Assembly (NCBI GenBank): GCA_035547915.1
Contig: DASZTS010000045.1
Span: 75,114 to 139,113, forward strand
Direction: 5' to 3'
DNA: 64,000 nucleotides
From: DASSFG01 sp035547915
GTDB taxonomy: Bacteria > Planctomycetota > Planctomycetia > Pirellulales > JAICIG01
The position numbers were made by a program, and so were the translations under genes. The notes beneath the pieces were generated by a model, which saw only the letters and a list, made by a program, of their open reading frames with translations, did not search any database and was not told the origin of the DNA. Below, one piece after another: positions 1 to 7,906 of the stretch. Positions within the stretch are counted from its first letter, which is position 1; each line of letters opens with the position of its first letter.

Positions 1-981
1 GAGGCCGTCTCTCGCGGAATGCGCCCTGTGCTGGCGGGGCGCAGTTCCCGATCAATCGAAGGACTCGCTCACGAGTCCGGTTGCCCGTATCGCGTGTTCG
101 CGCTGGACGATGCGGATGAGGTCACCCGCCATTTGGATGGGGTTAGCTTGGTGTTGAACTGCGCGGGGCCGTTTTCTAAGACAGCGCCGCAGTTCATCTC
201 GGCATGTTTGCGGGCGAAGGTACATTACCTCGACATTACGGGGGAGATCGACGTGATCGAGGGCGCGGCCGCTCAAGATGCCCGCGCACGCGAGGCTGGC
301 GTCGCCGTTGTGCCCGCTGTCGGTTTCGATGTCGTACCCAGCGACTGCCTGGCCCTCATGCTGGCCGAGCGACTGCCGAACGCCACCCACCTGATTCTCG
401 CCTTCACGGCGGGCGGGGAGGTAAGCCCTGGGACTGCGAAGACGATGCTCGAGATCATGCCGGGGGGCGGCCGGGCACGCATCGACGGCCAGATTTGTCG
501 AGTGCCGGCCGATTGGAAAGCGCGAACGGTCCCCTTTCCATCCGGGCCGCGCGAGGCGGTCACGATCCCTTGGGGCGACGTGGCCAGCGCGTACTATTCG
601 ACGGGCATCGCCAACATCGAAACATATTTGGCGGCGTCGCCGGCCATACTCCGCCGCTCGCGATGGTTGCGTCGCTTCGCGCGTGTGCCATTCCTGCGAG
701 GTCTCGCCCAACGTTGGATCGAGCGATCGATCACCGGCCCCACGCCGCAGCAGCGGGCCGCCGCCCACGCCGAGCTTTGGGGGCAGGTTTCCGACGCGGA
801 TGGCCGCGTCGCCGCCGCGGCCCTGGTAACTGCCGACGGCTACACACTCACCGTGCTCGCGGCGCTAGCGGCCGTGGAACTCGTTCTTGCCGGCCGAGCC
901 CCGAGCGGTTTTTCCACACCCGCGCGAGCCTTTGGCAAGGAGTTCGTCTTGTCGCTTCCCGGCACACGGCTCGTCGAGTAG
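1..981 (+). CDS. Saccharopine dehydrogenase-like NAD(P)-binding protein, 5'-truncated by the window edge
   Basis: The reading frame is open from base 1, so the gene begins upstream; the Met at 19 is internal. The visible 326 residues lack the N-terminal dinucleotide-binding GxGxxG loop, which should lie outside the window. They keep the conserved core of the saccharopine dehydrogenase / trans-acting enoyl reductase family: a strand ending in LNCAGPF, then a helix leading to the segment KVHYLDITGE, then GFDVVPSDCLA. The C-terminal half is an alpha/beta substrate domain. Members of this family are often annotated as saccharopine dehydrogenase but act on varied substrates, so true lysine metabolism is not implied. 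The gene converges on the minus-strand lipoprotein gene with only 30 bases between the two stop codons. Confidence 0.8.
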   Translation, partial: EAVSRGMRPVLAGRSSRSIEGLAHESGCPYRVFALDDADEVTRHLDGVSLVLNCAGPFSKTAPQFISACLRAKVHYLDITGEIDVIEGAAAQDARAREAGVAVVPAVGFDVVPSDCLALMLAERLPNATHLILAFTAGGEVSPGTAKTMLEIMPGGGRARIDGQICRVPADWKARTVPFPSGPREAVTIPWGDVASAYYSTGIANIETYLAASPAILRRSRWLRRFARVPFLRGLAQRWIERSITGPTPQQRAAAHAELWGQVSDADGRVAAAALVTADGYTLTVLAALAAVELVLAGRAPSGFSTPARAFGKEFVLSLPGTRLVE

Positions 982-1011
982 CCACAGCAGACAACACCAC
1001 GTGCTGAGCCT

Positions 1012-3396
1012 CTACTGCCGCAACGTGCGGGCCTCGACCCCTTCCGGCGACGAGATAATGAGCGCCGCTTGTCCGTTGAGCTGCGCGACCGCGACTCCGC
1101 CCAGTGCGACACCCGTGTTGAAACGGTCGACGAGCTGACCGTCGGCCGAGAGGATGTGGATCGATCCGTCGGCGCCGGCGATCACCCATTCCCCTGCCTT
1201 CGACAGCAGTTGGCCCGACGTGACATATTCCAGCGCGCCGTTGGCCGGCACGCCGGTGGGCAACTCGTACTGCCACAGCACTTCTCCGCCGGCGCTCAAG
1301 CCCATGGCCACGTTTTCGCCCGGTTGTACCTCGCCCGCCGCTTTTTTGGGACCGATAACACAAATCTCGCTCGCACCGTCGCCATCGAGATCGGCAGTGA
1401 ACACGAGCTGTATGAAACGGCCGTCCGCTGCCAGCGGCTTACGCGAAGTGCCACGTTCGTCGATCGGCACGACGGCACCCTGGGCTGTGGTAGCCAGCAG
1501 CTTGGTGGCATCCGCACCAACCAGCGAGGCCAGCCGCAATACGTTCTCGCATGACTTATTCACCCAGCGCTGTTCGCCGCCGGGCGTGATGCACCGAACA
1601 CCGTTCGGTCCCCAAAAGCCGATGGCTATCTCCAACGCACCGTCGCCATCGAGATCGGCCAACTGTACATCGGTGATGCCGGGATGCGTTCCTTCCTTGG
1701 GGTAAGTGAGCACTCGTTTCCAGTGATTGTCGAAGACGAACAACTGCTGGACACCGTTGGCCGAACCGACGAAGTAACGCTGGCCCTGTGCATCGACGGC
1801 CGTACGCAAATAGCTGACGACGGCCTCTTCGGGCTGCTTGGGCAGGTCGAGCTGATGCCGAGCGACGACCTGTCCTTCGGCGTCGAGTTCGACCACTGTC
1901 TGCCAGTTGTCGAGCGCCAGCAGACGTCCCTGCTCTGCACCGTCGACGGCCAAGACGTTGCCGGGCGAAGTCAACTCGCGGCAGGTCCACAGAACCGACA
2001 TATCCAGCTTTTCGGGCTTGCTGCGCTCGGCGAGCGAGGCGACCGCCACGGATTCGTTGCTGGCACTGCCCGAAGGCGCCGGCTCGGCATACTGCCGCAG
2101 CGTCTCTTCATACACATTCTCGCCGGCCAGCAGCTTCTCGAGCTTCGGCGGCAACGATTCGGCCAACTCCGGATCGAAGACGTTTTCGTAATCCTGCACG
2201 ACGCCGTCGGGGCCGACGATCACCATCGTCGGAAGCGACTCGACCAAAAACGGCTGGCGGGCGGCGACGTTCGGATCGCGAGCGATCGGCAACGATAACT
2301 TGGCCTCGGCGAATTTTTCGCGCACCGCGTCGTCGGTCACCTCGTCATTGTCGACGCTGACAGCCACAAATACGAGCTTGTCGTTGTCCTTGTAGTGGTC
2401 GGCCACGCGCTGCAAGTTGGGCAGGCTCTTCAAGCATGGCTCGCACCAGGTGGCCCAAAAATCGAAGACGACGATCTTGCCGGCCAGCGATTCGCGCGTT
2501 AGCTCGTTGCCGTCGATACCGCGGAATGTGAAGTCGCCGATGCGTTGTCCCAACAGGGGCGGGGGCACCATGAATTGTTGCACAAGCCGCGAGCCTTCCG
2601 GCGCTTCGAACTGAAATGCGGCGGGCTCGATCTTCGCATCGAGCTTCGCCCCGCTGCACTCGACCGTCAGGCTGAGTTCCGTGACCGGTCCTTCCTTCTC
2701 TTCGACCCCCTTACGGAAGTCGTCGGTCGGATACTCGACGCGGCGGAGCACGAAATTCTTCTGATCGATCCAGAAGACAAGCCGTCCATCGGGCCGCTTC
2801 ACCTCGACCCGATAGCAATCTTCGCCGTCGACCTTGTCGGGCGGCAGCAAGACGGGCTTCTCGCCCCCTTCCAAAACCGGCTCGAGGGCCGCTTCCTCCA
2901 GCAACAGCGGCAGGAGCAACGGCGGCCCGGCGGCGCCTCCTTGCGTCAACACCTGGCTGAGCAAAGGATCGGAATCGAAAATGTTCTGCGGGGTCAGCTT
3001 GTCGGGAGCCTGCACGGCCAGCACCTGGCGTCGTACCTCGTCGAGGTTCACCGCGGCGTGCAATTCCTTGCCGTCGCAGACGACCACCGATTGATAGACG
3101 TGCAGACGCAGTTTGTTGGGCCGCGTGAAGGCGATCGAATAGTCCCAATCTTGGTTGACTTCCTGGTTAGGACCGTCGCCTCGCTTCTTGAAGTGCAGCC
3201 GCACTTGCCCGCTGTCTTGATAACTGTCCGCCTCGTGATACGCGGCCACCATGCGTTCGAGTACCTCGCCGGCCGAGGTCAGGGCGGGGAGCGCCGGCGT
3301 CGATTCCGTGCGACGGCAACCCGGCGAAAGCAAAGCCAACAACAAGGCGGCTGGCAGGAAACCACGGGCGACGCGTCGATTACGGTGTTGGCACAT
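1012..3396 (-). CDS. Large lipoprotein: LolA-like domain, TlpA-type thioredoxin domain and FG-GAP/VCBS-like C-terminus
   Basis: I start this 794-residue protein at the second Met (3396). It follows a GAGG-type ribosome binding site and begins directly with a lipoprotein signal: basic stretch, hydrophobic LLLALLSPGC, lipidated Cys at residue 27. An upstream Met at 3453 has no visible ribosome site and would bury the signal. Residues about 40-280 resemble LolA/DUF2092-type lipoprotein-carrier domains. Residues about 285-440 are a redoxin/TlpA fold with the dithiol WCEPC (C318, C321). The C-terminal 300 residues form a propeller-like region with two DLDGDGxxEI FG-GAP calcium-binding motifs. It is probably anchored on the periplasmic face of a membrane and reduces or isomerises disulfides; the propeller may bind a partner. 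Domain order is read from motifs; the function is inference. Confidence 0.85.
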   Translation of the reverse strand: MCQHRNRRVARGFLPAALLLALLSPGCRRTESTPALPALTSAGEVLERMVAAYHEADSYQDSGQVRLHFKKRGDGPNQEVNQDWDYSIAFTRPNKLRLHVYQSVVVCDGKELHAAVNLDEVRRQVLAVQAPDKLTPQNIFDSDPLLSQVLTQGGAAGPPLLLPLLLEEAALEPVLEGGEKPVLLPPDKVDGEDCYRVEVKRPDGRLVFWIDQKNFVLRRVEYPTDDFRKGVEEKEGPVTELSLTVECSGAKLDAKIEPAAFQFEAPEGSRLVQQFMVPPPLLGQRIGDFTFRGIDGNELTRESLAGKIVVFDFWATWCEPCLKSLPNLQRVADHYKDNDKLVFVAVSVDNDEVTDDAVREKFAEAKLSLPIARDPNVAARQPFLVESLPTMVIVGPDGVVQDYENVFDPELAESLPPKLEKLLAGENVYEETLRQYAEPAPSGSASNESVAVASLAERSKPEKLDMSVLWTCRELTSPGNVLAVDGAEQGRLLALDNWQTVVELDAEGQVVARHQLDLPKQPEEAVVSYLRTAVDAQGQRYFVGSANGVQQLFVFDNHWKRVLTYPKEGTHPGITDVQLADLDGDGALEIAIGFWGPNGVRCITPGGEQRWVNKSCENVLRLASLVGADATKLLATTAQGAVVPIDERGTSRKPLAADGRFIQLVFTADLDGDGASEICVIGPKKAAGEVQPGENVAMGLSAGGEVLWQYELPTGVPANGALEYVTSGQLLSKAGEWVIAGADGSIHILSADGQLVDRFNTGVALGGVAVAQLNGQAALIISSPEGVEARTLRQ

Positions 3397-3545
3397 CGGT
3401 CGGACCTCAGCAGGGGCGCTGGTAAGACGGAACTGGTTTTTGCGGGCGGGCATTATGTGTAAATGCCCGTCGCAGGTCTAGTTCGGCTTCTTGACCGCCC
3501 GGTGGGCAGGGATAACATGGTGCGACGGTTTTCGCTTTGGAATAA

Positions 3546-3647
3546 TAAGAGCGATCGACGAAAGCGGATCAGACTTCCGAAAAACCGGCGTTCACGCCGA
3601 TTTTTGCCCACGGCGCTCCGGCTGCCGGCGTTTGTGAGTCGCTCTGA
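3546..3647. repeat. Dispersed intergenic repeat, copy 1 (degenerate, MITE-like)
   Basis: This 102-bp unit aligns end to end with the units at 24522-24625 and 29576-29679. It begins TAAGAGCG and ends CGCTCTGA, a near-perfect 8-bp terminal inverted repeat. The centre is a 6-bp hairpin (CGGCGT, two-base loop, ACGCCG, 3586-3599) followed by five T. It lies between two divergent genes, where a terminator of either neighbour would not be expected, which suggests an insertion rather than a purpose-built terminator. Confidence 0.75.
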
Positions 3648-3670
3648 GGTAATTTGCGCGGCTTTCCCAA

Positions 3671-4891
3671 ATGTCCTGTGTTGTCGAATATGGTGTCGAG
3701 GCGCATGTCGATCTCGACGTGCCCGCCGACAAATTGCTAGCACTTTGCGCCGGGCCACAAGTCGCGCTGGACGACGTTTCGGCTGCGGTCGGGACCGCCT
3801 TGGGGGCGCCGCTCAATTACCCTGCGTTAGCCCGCGCTACGGTGCCCGGCGACCACATCCTGCTTGCCTTGGAAGCGGGTGTTCCCCAAGCCAGCGCGCT
3901 GGTGGCGGCGATGGTCGGCTATCTGGTCGAGCACGGCGCAACGGCCGACCACATCGGTGTCCTCACCACACCCGAGTCGGTGGCGGCGGGCGAAGAAGAT
4001 CCGCGTGAGATGCTCCCCGAGAAGTGGCGCGGCGAGGTGAGCCTCGAGGTCCACGCGCCCGAGATTTCGGCCAGCCTATCGTTGCTCGGTTCGTCGCACG
4101 AAGGGAAGCCGATCTATCTCAATCGCACGCTGCTCGATGCCGATCTCGTCGTGCCGATCGGTTGTTTGCGAGGCGGAGCGACGATCGGCTATTACGGGCG
4201 GTACGGCGGGCTGTTCCCCGCCTTTGCCGACGCCAAGACGCGTCAGCGGTTCGGCAAGCCGGCCGGGCCCAAAACGGGCCGGCAGCGCGCGGTCAAAGAG
4301 CGAGAAGAGATCGACGAGGTCGGCTGGCTCCTCGGTACACAATTCACCGTTCAGGTGTTGCCCGGTCCGTCGGCTCGCGTGCTGCGGGTGCTGGCGGGTG
4401 AATTGCCCGAAGTCTATCGCCAGGGCGAGGCCGAGTATGTGGCGGTCTGGACATGCTCGGTGCCGCGGCGTGCCAGCCTGGTCGTCGCGTCGGTGTCGGG
4501 AGGGGCATCGCAACAAACGTGGGAAAACCTGGCCCGGGCACTCTCGGCCGCATCTCGCGTGACGGCAGACGGCGGCGCCATCGCGCTGTGTACCCAACTG
4601 TCGGCCGAGCCGGGCGGTGCGGTGAACGGCCTGTCGCAATCGGACGATCTGTCGTTGGCCCTCAAGCGAATCGCGCGCGACGGCCAGCCCGACGCGGCGA
4701 TTGCCGTGCAACTGGCCCGATCGATGGAGCAAGGCAAGGTCTATCTGCTCAGCCGACTCGACGAATCGCTGGTTGAAGACCTCGGGTTGGCGCCGGTCGG
4801 CGATGCCGGCGAGCTCGGTCGCTTGGCCCGATCGCACGATTCGTGCATCGTGTTGGCCAACGCGCAATACGTGCTGCCGGTCCTATCGTGA
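3671..4891 (+). CDS. LarA-like (DUF2088-type) protein, probably not a true lactate racemase
   Basis: The 406-residue protein has the two-domain layout of the nickel-pincer lactate racemase LarA family: an N-terminal DUF2088-like domain (about 1-190), where residues 157-187 carry the ADLVVPIG strand and a glycine-rich loop, and a C-terminal alpha/beta domain. In LarA the loop carries a His and then GYSGGxKA, whose Lys is tethered to the pincer cofactor. Here the equivalent reads GYYGRYGG (173-180), with Gly where the Lys should be and no His just before it. That argues against LarA chemistry. No larB, larC or larE genes are nearby. No good ribosome site precedes the ATG at 3671. It is followed 51 bases later by ygfZ, probably in one transcript. 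The alignment is from memory of the family. Confidence 0.7.
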   Translation: MSCVVEYGVEAHVDLDVPADKLLALCAGPQVALDDVSAAVGTALGAPLNYPALARATVPGDHILLALEAGVPQASALVAAMVGYLVEHGATADHIGVLTTPESVAAGEEDPREMLPEKWRGEVSLEVHAPEISASLSLLGSSHEGKPIYLNRTLLDADLVVPIGCLRGGATIGYYGRYGGLFPAFADAKTRQRFGKPAGPKTGRQRAVKEREEIDEVGWLLGTQFTVQVLPGPSARVLRVLAGELPEVYRQGEAEYVAVWTCSVPRRASLVVASVSGGASQQTWENLARALSAASRVTADGGAIALCTQLSAEPGGAVNGLSQSDDLSLALKRIARDGQPDAAIAVQLARSMEQGKVYLLSRLDESLVEDLGLAPVGDAGELGRLARSHDSCIVLANAQYVLPVLS

Positions 4892-4942
4892 AGCTTTCAA
4901 AACGAGTCCCACGACACGTATCTTTCTTCCCGAATTGTTCAC

Positions 4943-5902
4943 ATGATCGACGAAGAATATCGAGCGCTGACGGAAGGGGCCGGGCTCGTCGATTTTTCGC
5001 ACCGCACGCGGATCGAAGTAACGGGAGACGACCGCGCCAGCTTTCTGCACAACCTGACGACCAACGACGTCAAGGGGTTGTCGGCCGGCGGCGGTTGCGA
5101 AGCGTTCTTGCTGGATACCCGCGGTCACGTGGTCGGCCACGTGTTTTTGATATCGATCGCCGAGCGTCGGTCGATTGTCATCGAAACGGTGGCAGGCGAG
5201 AACGAACGGTTGTTGGGCCATCTCAACCGCTACCTGATCCGTGAGAAGGTGGAGTTGCACGATCGCGGGCAGGAATGGGGCGAGCTGCTCTTGGCCGGCG
5301 CCAAGAGTGCAGCGGCGATCGCGGCCTTGAGTATGTCCGACTTGCCGGCCGACCGACTGGCGAACAGCACGCTCGAAGTAGCGGGTCAGATGGTGACGAT
5401 CGTGCGAGTCGAGCTGACGCCGACGGGGGGCTACCTGTTGTTGACGGCCACCCCTGGCGCGCAGCGCATCGTGACCGAGGCTCTGCGTGAGCAAGGAGCG
5501 GTCGTTTGCGGCCCCGAGGCCTTTGAAGCGGCGAGAATTCGGGCCGGGTTTCCCATATATGGCCGAGACGTGAACGATAAGAACCTGCCGCAAGAGGTCG
5601 ACCGCAACGATCTGGCGATCAGCTTTCGCAAGGGTTGTTACCTGGGGCAAGAAACGGTTGCCCGCATCGACGCATTGGGCCACGTCAACAAGACGCTCGT
5701 GCGGCTCCGCTTTGCCGGCCCGGTCGCGCCGCCGACCGGCACGGAACTCGTGGCCGGCGAGGTGGAGGTCGGCCAGGTCACTTCGGCTGCCTTTTCACCG
5801 CTCGACCAGGCGTCCTTCGCCCTGGCATACGTGCGGCGCGGCAGCAACCAACCCAATGCGACCTTGTCGAGCAACATGGGGCCGGCCGTCATTTTGGACT
5901 GA
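4943..5902 (+). CDS. ygfZ: YgfZ/GcvT-like folate-binding protein
   Basis: The 319-residue protein starts in the GcvT (aminomethyltransferase) style, with the segment LVDFSHRTRIEVTG followed by FLHNLTTND, and carries the YgfZ signature KGCYLGQE at residues 230-237. That Cys-containing loop separates YgfZ (iron-sulfur cluster repair and maturation, folate dependent, cytoplasmic) from the glycine-cleavage T protein. A C-terminal beta-barrel-like domain follows (about 250-319). Length matches the family. It lies between the LarA-like gene (51-base gap) and the SUI1 gene (89-base gap), all on the plus strand. The exact physiological substrate cannot be read from the sequence. Confidence 0.88.
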   Translation: MIDEEYRALTEGAGLVDFSHRTRIEVTGDDRASFLHNLTTNDVKGLSAGGGCEAFLLDTRGHVVGHVFLISIAERRSIVIETVAGENERLLGHLNRYLIREKVELHDRGQEWGELLLAGAKSAAAIAALSMSDLPADRLANSTLEVAGQMVTIVRVELTPTGGYLLLTATPGAQRIVTEALREQGAVVCGPEAFEAARIRAGFPIYGRDVNDKNLPQEVDRNDLAISFRKGCYLGQETVARIDALGHVNKTLVRLRFAGPVAPPTGTELVAGEVEVGQVTSAAFSPLDQASFALAYVRRGSNQPNATLSSNMGPAVILD

Positions 5903-5991
5903 TGTAGGCCGCAGACATTGCTCGTTGTCGTGCCGTCGCATCTGTTCGAGAAGAGCGCGCGTCGACGAATCTTTCTTGGAGTGTTTCAGCT

Positions 5992-6324
5992 ATGCGATTA
6001 TTTGCCGGAACACCATTCGACATTCCGCCCCGTTGCGAGCGGTGTGGTTTGCTCGAGGAGCAATGCACCTGCCCGCCGCCCAAAATCGCGCCACAATTGC
6101 AAACCGTCCGACTTGTCGTCGAGAAACGGAAGAAGGGCAAAGTCGTCACGGTCTTGCGAGGTCTTTCGCCGGAAGGGAACGCTTTGCCCGACCTGTTGCG
6201 TCAGCTCAAATCGGCCTGCGGCACCGGCGGCACGGCCAAAGACGACCTGATCGAGCTCCAGGGCAATCACACACAGCGTGCCAGCGACCTGTTGAAGGAG
6301 ATGGGCTATCGAGTCCGCGGCTGA
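5992..6324 (+). CDS. yciH: SUI1/eIF1-like translation factor, YciH family
   Basis: The 110-residue protein has a short N-terminal segment with Cys residues (CERCGLLEEQCTC), which may bind a metal. It is followed by an SUI1 domain: KKGKVVTVLRGL, then LKSACGTGGTAKDD, then IELQGNH. These are the hallmark strands of bacterial YciH and eukaryotic eIF1. YciH-type proteins bind the small ribosomal subunit and influence start-codon fidelity. A GGAG-type ribosome site precedes the ATG. The Cys-rich N-terminus is not part of the minimal SUI1 fold. Confidence 0.9.
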   Translation: MRLFAGTPFDIPPRCERCGLLEEQCTCPPPKIAPQLQTVRLVVEKRKKGKVVTVLRGLSPEGNALPDLLRQLKSACGTGGTAKDDLIELQGNHTQRASDLLKEMGYRVRG

Positions 6325-6514
6325 TCGCGCGCTTCCATCATCCGCGTGAGCGCGCGGATCGACTGAATCCGCCAGCGGGCTGCTACCGTGACAGGGATCG
6401 TTCGGCGACGATTGGCGTTGCCCCGTTTCGATGCGCCGGGCTAGATTGTCCGCACCGGCATGAGGCGGCAACGCTTGGCGCTCGACCGACACGGTCTTCT
6501 TCGAAGGGAGTCGA

Positions 6515-7852
6515 ATGATGAAGGCGTATGGCTGGTTCGTTACGCTGTGTCTGGTTCTCGCGACCGTGTCGATCGCGGCCGACGATGATCGTGCCCCCGT
6601 CGGACGCTTGGGCGACCCGGCGAGACTGCTGATCTCGGGTGCCCAGACCTATACGGCGGCCGAGATCCGTGACGCCGTCTTCAACGAGTTGGAGATCGTC
6701 GCAGCCTGCGACGAGTATGCGCCGCTCGACGCGTTAACGGCACTGGTGGCTGCAAAGATCACCGCCGGATACCAGTGCTGCGGTTTCCCCGACGTCAACG
6801 TGACGGTTTCCGCCCACAAGGACCAACTGGAAGCGACGATCCAGGAAGGGGACCGCTACTCGCAGGGCGAGGTGCAGATCGCCGGCTGCCGGTTGAGCGA
6901 CGCCCAACGGATCAAGAACGGTTTGACCGTCCGCAAAGCAAACGGAGCCAAACGGCCCATTTGGGAAGCGGGTGAACCGGCCTCGTTCAATTCCGAGAAC
7001 GAAGATTGGTTGCTCGGAAGGGTCGCCGGACTCCTCGACGATCAGGGCTTCTTCCGCGCGACCTCGCGCACGGCCATCAAGGCCGATCGAACCGAGACGA
7101 AGCAGGCTCATCTCGAGATCGAAATCGTCGACGAGGGGCCGCGCTGCGTCTTCGGCGACGTCGAGATCGTGGGCAATACCGCCCATTCCCGCGAGGCGAT
7201 GCTCGCCTTCCTCGGCATCGCCCTGCCGGCACCGTTGACTCGCGATTTACGCGAGGAGATCGAACGTCGGCTGCTGGGCACCGGGCGGTTCTCGAACGTC
7301 CATTGGGAGCTGGGTGAGGCCGGACAACGGGACGACAACTGGCGCCCGCGGCTCTTGGTGCAAGAGTACGAGTCGGCACCCGCCTTGGGCGCTGCGTTGA
7401 CGCGCGAAGAGGCGGCGGTGCTCAAATTGGCCGACTGGGTAGAACGGTTTGAGGCGGGGGAGCAGGAATTGCTCATGCGCTTTGCCGAGCTACGCGTTTC
7501 CATCGTCTTCGCCCCACGGCACGGCTTCATCCTCGTACGCGAGCCGGAGGGTAAGGCGGACGCCGCCAACGATCGGACCGGCTTCGAGAGTGCGCTGGTG
7601 ATGGCCGAGGAGCGGGTCGGACTCTATTCGTCCCGACAGCGCCGCAAGATTGACGCCGCACCACCACCAAGTCCCATCATGGGTAATGCGGAAATTTTGC
7701 TCGTCGCCGGGCCACCCTCCCCGACCGGAGGCGGTCGGCTTTCTGTCGGAGCCGGCTTGCGCCCGGCCAGCTCATCTGCGCTCCGCCGCCACGTGAAGAT
7801 GCAATTGGAGCTGACGGCGGCCGCGGCGCTGTCGGTCGTGCGCACGCATTAG
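6515..7852 (+). CDS. Exported POTRA-domain protein (BamA/TamA-like periplasmic part), possibly the first half of a split gene
   Basis: The 445-residue protein opens with a signal peptide (hydrophobic FVTLCLVLATVSIAA, cleavage near residue 22). An AAGGGAG ribosome site lies just upstream of two consecutive ATG codons; I use the first. Residues about 35-270 look like successive POTRA domains. The clearest is CVFGDVEIVGNT followed by a helix and the segment LLGTGRFSNVHWEL, the classic beta-alpha-alpha-beta-beta pattern of Omp85-family proteins. No transmembrane beta-barrel follows. The next gene begins in the same frame 54 bases after the TAG, and the bases between read as plausible protein (see 7907-10039). 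The product may therefore be truncated by a nonsense codon. Confidence 0.75.
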   Translation: MMKAYGWFVTLCLVLATVSIAADDDRAPVGRLGDPARLLISGAQTYTAAEIRDAVFNELEIVAACDEYAPLDALTALVAAKITAGYQCCGFPDVNVTVSAHKDQLEATIQEGDRYSQGEVQIAGCRLSDAQRIKNGLTVRKANGAKRPIWEAGEPASFNSENEDWLLGRVAGLLDDQGFFRATSRTAIKADRTETKQAHLEIEIVDEGPRCVFGDVEIVGNTAHSREAMLAFLGIALPAPLTRDLREEIERRLLGTGRFSNVHWELGEAGQRDDNWRPRLLVQEYESAPALGAALTREEAAVLKLADWVERFEAGEQELLMRFAELRVSIVFAPRHGFILVREPEGKADAANDRTGFESALVMAEERVGLYSSRQRRKIDAAPPPSPIMGNAEILLVAGPPSPTGGGRLSVGAGLRPASSSALRRHVKMQLELTAAAALSVVRTH

Positions 7853-7906
7853 GCGAAATCTCACTGGGAGGGGAACATTGTCAGCCTGGAGTGGAAGAAC
7901 CGTCGG

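Noticed and set aside
3397..3453. Longer N-terminus for the lipoprotein starting at 3453
   Set aside because: There is no ribosome site before that Met and the extra 19 residues would displace the lipoprotein signal.
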